A DNA stretch of 34,279 nucleotides, taken from Thalassolituus sp. UBA674 (GTDB lineage: Bacteria; Pseudomonadota; Gammaproteobacteria; Pseudomonadales; Oceanobacteraceae). Shown here in pieces: positions 1-7,859 of the stretch; position 1 is the first letter of the stretch, and each line of letters begins with the position of its first letter. Below the pieces are notes generated by a model. That model saw nothing but the letters and a program-made list of their open reading frames with translations. It was not told where the DNA came from and ran no database searches. Made by a program: the position numbers and the translations under genes. The stretch lies in contig DBNK01000016.1 of NCBI GenBank assembly GCA_002298335.1, positions 1 to 34,279 of the forward strand, written 5' to 3'.

Positions 1-3
1 TCT

Positions 4-666
4 TCATGAGAAATCCGGGCTAGGGCGTATGCCTTTACTGAGCAACCGGTGCTGATATTCGCCTGAACGATATTGTACTCCGCGATCTGAATGCAGTATC
101 AGCCCTGGCTTCACCTGCCTTGAGTCATATGCCATCTGGAAGGCATCTATGATCAGCTGATTGGTCATGGTGGAGTCCAGGGACCATCCGATGATCTTTC
201 TCGAATACAGATCCATTACGACGGCCAGATAAGCAAAGCCTTTACTCAGTGGGATGTACGTAATATCCGATACCCACTTTTCATCTGGTCGCTCTGCCGT
301 GAAGTCTCTGCGTAAGAGATTATCACTGACGTGGTTCCTGGCCTGAATATTCGGGAAGAACTTGTAACCTTTGCCGTTGCGGGCCTTGAGGCTGCCTTGA
401 GCCATCAACTTGGCCACATAGTTCACGCTGCATTGGATTCCAGACTCATTCAGCTCCACAGCCAGCCTGGGCGCGCCATAGCGGTGTTTGAAACGCTCAA
501 AGGTTGTAGCTATAACCTTTTCAAGGCTCTGCTGTCGCTTCTCACTCTCGGATGTTCCTCGATTGAGCCATTTATAGTAACCAGAGCGACTGACTCCCAG
601 CCAGCCGCACATTTTCAGGATGGCATGCTCCCCGACCATAGAGCGGATATAGGCGTACCTCACCAC
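4..666 (-). pseudogene. IS3-family transposase OrfB, truncated catalytic domain
   Basis: This is the DDE integrase-fold half of an IS3 transposase, normally made as an OrfAB fusion that cuts and joins the element ends. The N-terminal HTH_21-like region (GVSRSGYYKW) and the first two catalytic aspartates are visible, in WVSDITYIP and LHSDRGVQY. The frame then stops about 20 residues after the second Asp, at 'GIRPS' followed by four unrelated residues, so the catalytic Glu (usually about 35 residues after the second Asp) is lost. At 220 codons it is shorter than the usual ~270-290. It begins at a GTG overlapping the orfA stop; expression would normally need a -1 frameshift near AAAGAAAAG at the end of orfA. 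It should be inactive. Confidence 0.85.
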
Positions 667-1019
667 TTTTCTTTGCTGAAGTACGCTGTGGCCTTTTTTA
701 GGAATTCATTCTCTTCTTTGAGATCAGAGATCTGTCGCTTGAGCTTACGGATCTCTTCGCTTTCATCCTGAGAATAATCGACGCCATTCACGGTATTGAA
801 TTGCTTATCAGACAGCCTCTTATACTGACGACGCCAGTTATAAATCTGACCCGGATGAATACCGAGTTCGCGAGCAACCTCTACAGCACTGGCTCCGGGA
901 AGATCAGAGCGACGCACCGCTTCACGACGGAAGTCTTCGGTGTAGTGGTTGTATTTGTTCTTGGTTTTCTTAGTCATTTAAAGACCCCCATTAGGTAGTA
1001 GTGAGGTGTCTACTTTTCA
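21..1019 (-). mobile_element. Truncated IS3-family insertion sequence
   Basis: The orfA/orfB pair in overlapping frames is the standard IS3 layout. The end upstream of orfA is visible: read on the minus strand from 1019 it begins TGAAAAGTAGACACCTC, which fits the TG...CA terminal rule of IS3 elements. The other end is missing. The orfB reading frame breaks off around position 20-25 into unrelated sequence, so the element has been cut by a deletion or a second insertion. No target duplication can be checked because only one end is present. The intact end lies 14 bp from an attC site. Confidence 0.85.
660..977 (-). CDS. IS3-family transposase OrfA (HTH, leucine zipper)
   Basis: This 105-residue protein has the OrfA pattern: an N-terminal helix-turn-helix (YTEDFRREAV ... 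VARELGIHPGQIYNWRRQY, residues ~12-52) that binds the IS ends, then a coiled coil (EEIRKLKRQISDLKEENEFLKKA, ~74-97) for oligomerisation. The ending KKATAYFSKEKW is typical of the position where translation slips into orfB. OrfA alone acts as a regulator of transposition in this family. It is intact here although its partner is truncated. Confidence 0.88.
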   Translation of the reverse strand: MTKKTKNKYNHYTEDFRREAVRRSDLPGASAVEVARELGIHPGQIYNWRRQYKRLSDKQFNTVNGVDYSQDESEEIRKLKRQISDLKEENEFLKKATAYFSKEKW

Positions 1020-1033
1020 TGGGTAACTCGGGA

Positions 1034-1111
1034 CGCTAACGCCCGCATTTGGGGCCGACTGAAAGGAGGTCCCAAACCGCGAAGCGGTTGATCAACATGC
1101 GCTTGTTAGCG
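1034..1111 (-). other. Integron attC recombination site
   Basis: On the minus strand the site opens with R'' CGCTAAC and closes with R' GTTAGCG, perfect inverted 7-mers. Inside them, after 4-nt unpaired spacers, GCAT pairs with ATGC, and one arm has TTG where the other has GTTG, leaving an extrahelical base. These are the bottom-strand hairpin features read by IntI integrases. Further inverted sequences lie in the middle (CCGC-gaa-GCGG). The site directly follows the cassette gene, whose stop codon TAA lies inside R''. The length of 78 bp is in the known attC range. Crossover is expected between G (1040) and T (1039). Confidence 0.88.
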
Positions 1112-1761
1112 CTCATAGCCAAGCTCTACGCGCATTGTCTTAATAATCTTTCCCCTCGTATCGGCCAGCAGTGCCCCCAGCTCCGTCATCCTGACTTTGC
1201 TAGGCGTATCGAAGCTAAACTGACCGGTAATAAAAGACTCTGTTGTTAGAGAGACTTTAAGCTCTTCGAGCATTTGAGGCTGTAGGTTCATCATGCTTTG
1301 ATATGCCCCCTCAAACACATCAAGTAATTCAATCAATTGATTACTGCAAACTATTCTAAGACTTACCAACTCATTAGTAGCCTTCTGAAACCCATCACTG
1401 ACTCCCTTGGTAAAGTCGCTAATCGTTTTCTGGTACTCAACCAATGCTTCAGGAGATGAATTCGATTCATATAACTTTCGGCAAGCATTTGGGAGTGTTT
1501 CTGATAAATACTTATCATAGTCCTGCCCTGCTAATCGTGCCGCTTCTTCCATTTTTTTGAAGTACAGCTGGTATTCTTCTTTTCGGGTATCGAAGAGCTT
1601 TTCTTCTCTTTCTCTTCTTACTTTATATTTGTGCAGTAAGAATGGAAAAAGTCCTGATGACAGTAAAACCATGAACGCCGGAATTATATATTTTGGCTCT
1701 ATCCATCCGATGATGAATGAGCATGCTTCCTCTGTAGCCAAGTATTCCTCCTGAGCGCTAA
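1040..1761 (-). other. Integron gene cassette (single ORF plus attC)
   Basis: The two expected IntI crossover points bound a 722-bp unit: G/TTAGCGCTC at 1762/1761 on the attI side and G/TTAGCG at 1040/1039 at the end of the attC. The unit holds one ORF reading away from intI and one attC, the classical cassette layout. Only about 20 bp lie between the crossover and the ORF start, so there is room for a ribosome site but not a promoter. Expression should depend on a promoter in the attI/intI region. Confidence 0.82.
1106..1741 (-). CDS. Cassette-encoded membrane-anchored coiled-coil protein, unknown function
   Basis: I do not recognise this 211-residue protein. A hydrophobic segment (residues ~18-40, YIIPAFMVLLSSGLFPFLL) is followed by a basic stretch (HKYKVRRERE) and then a long, charged, mostly helical region without a familiar catalytic motif. 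It should be anchored by its N-terminus with the soluble part in the cytoplasm (positive-inside rule). The start is TTG at 1739-1741, chosen because a perfect AGGAGG (1747-1752) sits 5 nt upstream and no ATG is in frame nearby. The stop TAA overlaps the attC R'' box. It is A+T-richer than the flagellar genes in this window, which fits a cassette of outside origin. Confidence 0.75.
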   Translation of the reverse strand: MATEEACSFIIGWIEPKYIIPAFMVLLSSGLFPFLLHKYKVRREREEKLFDTRKEEYQLYFKKMEEAARLAGQDYDKYLSETLPNACRKLYESNSSPEALVEYQKTISDFTKGVSDGFQKATNELVSLRIVCSNQLIELLDVFEGAYQSMMNLQPQMLEELKVSLTTESFITGQFSFDTPSKVRMTELGALLADTRGKIIKTMRVELGYER

Positions 1762-1778
1762 CAGTTTATTCGTAAGCG
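1756..1778 (-). other. attI-like integron insertion site (simple site)
   Basis: On the minus strand CGCTTAC and GTTAGCG, near-perfect inverted 7-mers, flank GAATAAACT. This is the arrangement of the L and R integrase boxes in an attI simple site, and the AAAC preceding GTTA resembles the attI1 end. It lies between the divergent intI and the first cassette, where attI must be. The exact extent of attI upstream (additional integrase-binding repeats) cannot be set from sequence alone. Confidence 0.72.
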
Positions 1779-1815
1779 TGCTCATTTTGACGCTGCCTTA
1801 AGATTCCATCCTTTG

Positions 1816-1844
1816 ATCATAACCCTCTGTTTACAAAGTGAAAA
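1816..1844 (-). promoter_or_regulatory. Candidate cassette promoter (Pc)
   Basis: Minus-strand TTTTCA (1839-1844), a 17-bp spacer, and TATGAT (1816-1821) make a plausible sigma-70 promoter pointing through attI into the cassette. The -10 matches 5 of 6 consensus bases; the -35 is weak. The position, within the attI/intI interval and divergent from intI, suits a cassette promoter. It is a sequence guess only. Confidence 0.35.
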
Positions 1845-2052
1845 TACCATCTCGCACCCGAAACATCAGGGGTCAAAGCGTGCATGCCTGTTTTGGCACC
1901 ATTGTATCTTTACACTTTGCACACTATCACTCCCGGCAGATTCTCAACCTCATGATTTTAAATGGTTTTTTAAAATACCATCCATGCAAAACGGGTTTGC
2001 TCACTTTGAACACTGGGTGTAAATGTGCATTGATTTCTCGAATTAGCGAATA

Positions 2053-2072
2053 TACTGTTTATCCATACAGCA
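2053..2072 (+). promoter_or_regulatory. LexA (SOS) box over the intI promoter
   Basis: CTGTTTATCCATACAG (2055-2070) fits the gammaproteobacterial LexA consensus CTGT-N8-ACAG exactly, with TA before it as in the longer consensus. It overlaps a possible -10 (TATACT, 2051-2056) and lies 22 bp before the intI start codon. In known integrons LexA represses intI until the SOS response is induced by DNA damage or single-stranded DNA; the same control is inferred here. Confidence 0.85.
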
Positions 2073-2092
2073 TTCTTTCATGGAGTGAAAGC

Positions 2093-3064
2093 ATGGGAAG
2101 CAGTCCGTTTCTTAATGATGTCCGTACGGCTATCAGGCTGAGAGGGTTGAGCCTGCGTACGGAGAAAACCTACCTGTACTGGATTCGTGATTTCATCCGT
2201 TATCACAACTACAGACACCCCAAAGATATGGGGCCTGAAGAAGTCATTGCTTACCTGGGCTATCTGGCCAGCCATCGCCAGGTTGCAATCAATACTAAAC
2301 GGATAGCTCTGAACGCTCTTGCCTGGCTTTACCACCAATTTCTGGAAATCCCTCTTGGGGATCTGAGCTTTACGTTTGCGTCCCGTCCACGCCGGCTACC
2401 TGAGGTCCTCAGTGCTTTTGAAGTCGGTGAGATTCTCAGAGTGATGGCCGACAGAGATAAACTGATATTTTCATTACTTTTTGGTTCAGGTCTGCGTATC
2501 TCTGAATGTCTTCGCCTCAGAATCAAAGATTTCGATTTTGCTCAGGGGACCCTCACTGTCCGTGATGGCAAAGGCGGCAAGGACAGGACGACGATACTCA
2601 GCCGTTCTCTGCAGTCTGCAATTGAAGAGGCTATGCATATTGCTGTTCAGGTCCAGAAAAAAGATAACGCTCAGGGGGTTGGCCCTTCAATACCCGGCGT
2701 TTTAAACCGGAAGTACCCTTCCGCTTACCGTGACCCGGCATGGATGTTTGTTTTTCCGTCTTCAGGCTTGTGTACTCATCCTGTCACTGGTGTTTTATGC
2801 CGTCATCATCTTCATGACTCTGTGCCCCGCAGAGCTTTAAAGCAAGCCACCTTAATGGCTGATATCAGACACCGGCGTATTACCTGCCATACCTTCCGGC
2901 ACAGCTTTGCCACAGAACTTCTTAAAAGTGGTCGTGACATCCGGACTGTTCAGGAGTTGCTGGGACATTACGATTTAAAAACGACCCAGATTTACACTCA
3001 TGTCCTTGGAAGTCATTTTGCAGGTACTGCCAGCCCACTGGATATGCTGCTCAGGGCAGTCTGA
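2093..3064 (+). CDS. intI: Integron integrase IntI
   Basis: This tyrosine recombinase exchanges cassettes between folded attC hairpins and attI. It has 323 residues from the ATG at 2093, the usual IntI length. That start is preferred over an upstream in-frame one at 1838 because GGAG lies 7 nt before it and the protein then aligns with IntI1 (SLRTEKTYLYWIRDFIRYH against SLRTEQAYVNWVRAFIRFH). Catalytic residues are all visible: R135 (SGLRISE), K160/K163 (GKGGKDR), H266 and R269 (HTFRHSF), H292 (LLGHYD) and Y301 (TQIYTHV). The IntI-specific insertion needed for attC binding is present at ~200-222 (VLNRKYPSAYRDPAW), which separates it from XerC/XerD. No frameshift is visible, so it is likely functional. 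It is divergent from its cassette and probably under LexA control. Confidence 0.95.
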   Translation: MGSSPFLNDVRTAIRLRGLSLRTEKTYLYWIRDFIRYHNYRHPKDMGPEEVIAYLGYLASHRQVAINTKRIALNALAWLYHQFLEIPLGDLSFTFASRPRRLPEVLSAFEVGEILRVMADRDKLIFSLLFGSGLRISECLRLRIKDFDFAQGTLTVRDGKGGKDRTTILSRSLQSAIEEAMHIAVQVQKKDNAQGVGPSIPGVLNRKYPSAYRDPAWMFVFPSSGLCTHPVTGVLCRHHLHDSVPRRALKQATLMADIRHRRITCHTFRHSFATELLKSGRDIRTVQELLGHYDLKTTQIYTHVLGSHFAGTASPLDMLLRAV

Positions 3065-3609
3065 TTTTTTCATCACTCACCGATCCAGTTTTAACCGGGA
3101 GTACTCTTTGCACACAACTGGCTACCCGCATAAAAACACGTCATTCAGTGAACAAGGTTAAAATTTTTAAAAATCATAAAAATAAATATATTACAGATGT
3201 TCATTGGTTATGCTTGCACTTTCAGCTCTGTAACATGCATGCACTAAGGAATGAATGACCCTGTTGTCTGATTATCAGATGTTCAGAACAGGGGCATACA
3301 CCGATCTTCTGACCTGACTTTTAATGACCAACCGTTCTTACATTGCCTCTGTCCATAATGACAGGCAGGACTGTTCCTGCTTTGGTGGTTGTTCCGAACT
3401 TGGCAGGATATAAATAAGCTGGTGCGGGTGGGTGAATCTGAACATTTGAAACTGACCAAAAAGTATTAAGCATTCAGAAACCCACATCATTTCTTTATGC
3501 TAGGGCATAACAGGGAGACAAGGGATCAGTCCGTCACTGATGACCTGATTGCTGGGCGGGTTTTCCTCCGGAACGCCTGCTGATTACCCATATGGAAGGG
3601 ACCATAAGA
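3065..3609. other. Intergenic region after intI, no gene seen
   Basis: About 545 bp hold no convincing ORF. It begins with T6 after the intI stop but lacks a good preceding hairpin. A very A+T-rich stretch runs from about 3159 to 3195. Two dyads stand out: CCCTGTT (3259-3265) pairing with AACAGGG (3287-3293) around a smaller TCTGAT/ATCAGA pair, and TTATGC-TAGG-GCATAA (3495-3510), about 100 bp before the next gene. Either could be an operator or the stem of an RNA structure. No clear sigma-70 promoter could be chosen. Confidence 0.5.
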
Positions 3610-6600
3610 ATGAACACACCCCTTATTTGTGCCGGTTTTCATCGCAGCGGAACCTCATTAGCAGCTCAGCAGCTGCACCGTATGGGGTTGTCGTATGCCC
3701 TCAAGCCCATGAACGGCAATCTCTCAAACCCGGATGGTCACTTCGAAGATGAAGAGGCAATGCGCCTGCATGATCATATTCTGGCTGGCAGTCATGCAGA
3801 CTGGATGTATGCCGGCTCTGACCCTTTTGTTATCCCCCCCCGGGTCAGTCGAAGCGCTGAAGCGTTACATTGCCGCCCGGAACCGCGTTTCCGGCGATGC
3901 CTGGCTGATGAAAGACCCCAGAGCCACGCTGATGCTGGAAGCCTGGCAGGAAGCACTCGGTGGGAGCGCTCACTTTGTGCTCATTTACCGCCACTGGTCT
4001 TACTGCGTGCAGTCTCTGCTGAAGCGGCATGCTCAGGATCTGGTGTACTGTCCACCATCTGACGATTTGCCGGAATCGGCCCTGGCGTTCTGGAACGACG
4101 TCACTCTCGCTGCGCGCATGTGGTTGAGTTACAACCACCACCTGCTGGCGTTTGCTGAGGCTCATCCGGCTGCCTGCCTGGTCGTATCTCAACATGACCT
4201 GATGCAGGGTGTGCAGCTGCCCTCTCTGCTGCGCGACAAGTTCGGTTGGCAAGTGACGGATGCTGAAGAGTCCTGCCTGAACCCGGACTATGTGGAATCA
4301 TCCGTTGATGCCGATGTATGGGACATGTTGCCCGACGATCTGGTGCAATCGCTCAACGCGGTTTTTGCCCGCCTGGAAGCGCTGAATCACACGGGGTTTA
4401 AGGCGCCTCTGCCGGAAGCAGTGACCGATAGAAGGCCCTCTGATTTTCCCGGATATCTGGCCACCTTTATTTCAGATCGCTCTCTGGCTCAGGTCGCTGA
4501 ACGTGATGCCACCACAGGCATTTTTTCCGGCAGCACCGAATCCATGACACTGGATGATATGGTCAATACCCTGAACGAACATGGCGATGCACTCTCAGCT
4601 GACAATGCAGACCAGTTTATTCCGGTTGCTGCCAAGCTGGCGAAGGAATACGAATTTCATTTTACGGGCCACGAGTGGCTGGGCCGCTGTGCACTGATTA
4701 AAGGGAATTATGATGAGGCGGAGGTGCACTTTTTACGCGCCATTTCCATTAATCGTTCGCCACCCTATTTAAAAATGTTACTGGGCGATCTCTACTGTGC
4801 AAAGTTCGGTTATGAACAGGCAGCTCAGTACTACAGATCAGCGTATGAACTGAATCCGAAAAATATCACCTTCACCATGAAGGTGGCGGATATGGCCCTG
4901 CTGAACGGTCAACCCCAGAAGGCATTAAACTGGTATGCCAGAGCCCTGGAAACTGACCATTCAGAGTGGGTTCACCTGCACTACTGTTGCGCGCTTTCTC
5001 AGCTTGAAGGCAAAGAAGCTGCCCTGAATTACCTGAAAAAACTGCATCTGAAAAACCGTGGGGAGCGGACACTCAAAGCCCTTCTGACCCTGCAGATGGA
5101 GTTGAGAAAACCCGGTTCCGTTGCAGCTTATTATCAATACATACGCTCACATCTGAGCCGTGACAGCGTGTCTGCCCTGATGACTCAGATCAGTGAATCC
5201 GGCCTGCCTGAAAAGGCGACTCGCCACCTGTGCCACTGGATCACCAAGGCATTCCTAAAAGTTCTCACCCCTTCTGACTTTCTGGCACTGATTGTTCCTG
5301 TCAAAGGGCAGTCTGCAGAGAAACCTGCAGTTACGGCGGTGGTAGTGAGTTACAACATGACGCGGGAGTTACCGCGCACACTGCAGACGCTTCAGGCACC
5401 GTACCAGCTGGGAATAAACACCGGAGATATTGAAATTATTCTGGTGGATAACGGTTCTGAAAAAACACCGGCACCGGAAGATTTTCCCGACATTCATAAT
5501 CTCAGAATCGTCTCATTTCCATTTAAAACGCACTCACCGGTTCAGGCTCTGAATTTAGGCCTGAGCCTTGCCCGGTCTGATCTCATCGGCGCCTTTATTG
5601 ACGGGGCGCGTATGGCATCGCCCGGTATGATGCAGAATGCACTGCGTGCAGTCCGGCTGTCTGATAACCCGGTCATTGCAACACTGGGTTTTCACCTGGG
5701 CCCGGAGGTGCAGATGCAGTCTGTACAGAAAGGTTACAACCAGCGCGTTGAAGACGCCCTGCTGCAACAGATTAACTGGCAGGAGGATGGCTATCGTCTG
5801 TTTTCCATCAGTGCACTCGCAGGTTCTAGCGCCAATGGTTTCTTCCAGCCGATTGCCGAAAGTAACGCCCTGTTTATGCCGAAGAAACTCTGGAACACAC
5901 TGGGGGGGCTGGACGAGAACTTTGTCACGCCCGGTGGTGGCCTTGCCAACCTCGATCTTTACCGCAGAGCCTGTGAATATCCGGGTAATGAACTGATTAT
6001 TCTGCTCGGAGAAGGCACCTTCCATCAGGTACACGGGGGGGTTGCCACGAACCTGCAACGCGAAGATGCCACTCCGGATATCTTTGGCCGTGAATATTAT
6101 CTGCTGCGCGGTGAAGCCTTCAGCCCACCACAGACCGAACCCCTGTATCTTGGCCGTTACGTTCCGGCTGCGGCACCGGCAATGCAGTTTTCACTCAGTA
6201 AAGCTGCGGAGAACAAAACGGATTCACAGCCGGATAACGCTACCCGCCTCAACCTGAACCGGACCTTGCTGAATTCTACCTACTGCCCGCTGTTTACTGA
6301 TGCTGTACCTCTTGCCAGCGATATGATTGACGCGCCTGTGATTATCACCGGGCGTGGTGGCAGTGGTACCCGTTTACTGTCTCAGCTGATGCAGGATATG
6401 GATATCTTTCTGGGCAATGACATCAATAAAACCGAAGACTCGGTCGAGTGGCTTGGCCCTGTGTACGACATGGTGATACATCGTATCCGTATCGAGAACG
6501 ATAATTTCGAGCAGAAACACATCGATCGGCTGCGCCGGAATGCAGAAAACATTCTGAAAAAAGGAGGCTTTGAAAATGGACTCTGGGGCTTTAAATTGCC

Positions 6601-7102
6601 GGAGACGATTCTCTGTCTGCCCGAACTGAAAAAAGCATTTCCCAAAGCGCGCTTTATTCACCTGACACGGCACCCTGTCAGCGTCAGCCTGCGCCGTACG
6701 CACCTGACTTCGCGGCTGGATAATTCAGTAGGCAAAGCGGTACTGGAAGATGCGTATAAATTCATCGGTAAAGACCCGGCCTCCTGTCAGAATGAAGTGG
6801 ACGAAGTAAATAACTCCGTCAGCTGGAATTACCAGTTAAGCAAGGCCATGACTTTCTTATCTGAGCTGGAAGACGGTAAAGACGTTATTCAGGTGAAGTA
6901 TGAAGACATACGCACCTGCCCGGATCAGGTGCTCAGCAGCCTGTGCCGTTTTCTTGGCCTCAAGGGTGATTTCCAGCACAGCCTGAAGATTGATGATGAG
7001 CGTGCCAACCTGGTCACTGAGCCCGGCCCCATGGGCGATATTGCCTGGTCGATCTGTCAGGATGTGGCAACCCGGGTTGGTTATCAGAAACTGGGGAGCT
7101 GA
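3610..7102 (+). CDS. Frameshifted sulfotransferase-TPR-GT2-sulfotransferase chimera
   Basis: One long gene is read in two frames. The first frame (ATG 3610, GGAAGGG 9 nt upstream) gives a sulfotransferase start with the PAPS 5'-phosphosulfate loop GFHRSGTS (residues 9-16). At a C8 tract (3834-3841) the matching continuation lies in the next frame and runs to 7102; without the fix the first frame ends at 4062. With C7 the protein would be ~1163 residues: sulfotransferase (~1-265; YRHWSYCVQSL as 3'-phosphate-binding region), TPR-like repeats (~346-480), a family-2 glycosyltransferase (~570-790; AVVVSYN, IILVDNGSE, FIDGARM, LGGLDENF) and a second sulfotransferase (~905-1163; TGRGGSGTRLL, HLTRHPVSVSLRR). 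It probably glycosylates and sulfates a surface glycan or protein; the substrate is unknown. The next gene starts 3 nt downstream. It could be phase-variable, a pseudogene, or a sequencing error. Confidence 0.8.
3834..3841 (+). repeat. C8 homopolymer tract at the frameshift
   Basis: Eight C residues followed by GGG sit precisely where the reading frame of the large sulfotransferase/glycosyltransferase gene changes. In frame 1 the tract reads I-P-P-R and then unrelated sequence; removing one C gives I-P-P-G-S and rejoins the conserved frame. Poly-C tracts in genes for surface glycans are classical slipped-strand (phase variation) sites, and also common sequencing-error sites. Confidence 0.85.
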
Positions 7103-7105
7103 AGG

Positions 7106-7831
7106 GTGAGACTGGTATTTATTGGTGGTGTAGGTGGCAGTGGCACCCGGGTTATTGCCAACGCTTTCCGCCATAACGGCGTATTCATCGGCAGCCACCT
7201 GAATCACTCGCTGGACAACCTCGACTGGCCGGGCAATATCGCGCTGATGCTCGACCCCGATCTGTCTTTCGAAGAAAAGGCTGCACAGTTATGCGAACCT
7301 TTTACCCGGTTTATAGAACAGATGACGCAACAGGCTCAGGCAGCAGAGGTCAATCAGGATCTGCTTGCCATTAAAGTACCTGGCAGCTTTCACTACCTGC
7401 CTTACCTCTGCACTCTGTTTGACCATGTATCTTACGTGCATGTTGTCCGGCACGGGCTGGATATGGCCTTCAGCAGCAACAAAAACCAATTGCGGAACTG
7501 GGGCAGCCTGTACGGCCTGAATGCTGATGGCAGTTCAATGGAGGCCATGCAGCTTAAGTATTGGCTGGCGGCTAACCGTTCAGCCGCGCATCTTGAACGG
7601 CTTCCGGGGTTGGAAACATTTGTGCAGGTGCAGTTCGAACGCTTCTGCCAGCAACCGAAAGATGAAACTCAACGGATTTTTTCTGCGCTGAATATGGAAC
7701 TGAACATCGGGGATGTTTTTTTCAGCAATATTTCTGCCCCGGAATCTACAGGACGCTACCGCCAGCACGATTTAACCGTGTTTGATCCTCAGGATATCGC
7801 AGCTCTTGAGGAACTGGGCTATGCGTTGTAA
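7106..7831 (+). CDS. Sulfotransferase-family protein
   Basis: A 241-residue protein resembling PAPS-dependent sulfotransferases. The 5'-phosphosulfate loop is GGVGGSGTRVI (residues 7-17) and the 3'-phosphate region is YVHVVRHGLDMAFSS (~110-125). It closely echoes the last domain of the preceding chimera (GRGGSGTR, NDIN/NHSLDNLDW region), so it may be a paralogue produced by duplication. The start is GTG at 7106, with GGGGAG 7 nt upstream and only 3 nt after the previous stop, so it is cotranscribed and probably translationally coupled. The acceptor substrate cannot be told. There is no signal peptide, so it is cytoplasmic. Confidence 0.8.
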   Translation: MRLVFIGGVGGSGTRVIANAFRHNGVFIGSHLNHSLDNLDWPGNIALMLDPDLSFEEKAAQLCEPFTRFIEQMTQQAQAAEVNQDLLAIKVPGSFHYLPYLCTLFDHVSYVHVVRHGLDMAFSSNKNQLRNWGSLYGLNADGSSMEAMQLKYWLAANRSAAHLERLPGLETFVQVQFERFCQQPKDETQRIFSALNMELNIGDVFFSNISAPESTGRYRQHDLTVFDPQDIAALEELGYAL

Positions 7832-7859
7832 CTCCGATGTCTCCGACGATTAAAGTTAC

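Noticed and set aside
1838..2092. N-terminal extension of intI to 408 codons
   Set aside because: The extra 85 codons cover the attI/LexA control region, have no similarity to integrases, and the ATG at 2093 has a good ribosome site and the normal IntI length.
3734..3841. ATG at 3734 as the true start of the large sulfotransferase gene
   Set aside because: The first ~36 codons of that frame overlap a frame with a perfect PAPS-loop start; the two frames join at the C8 tract, so this is a frameshift and not a real start.
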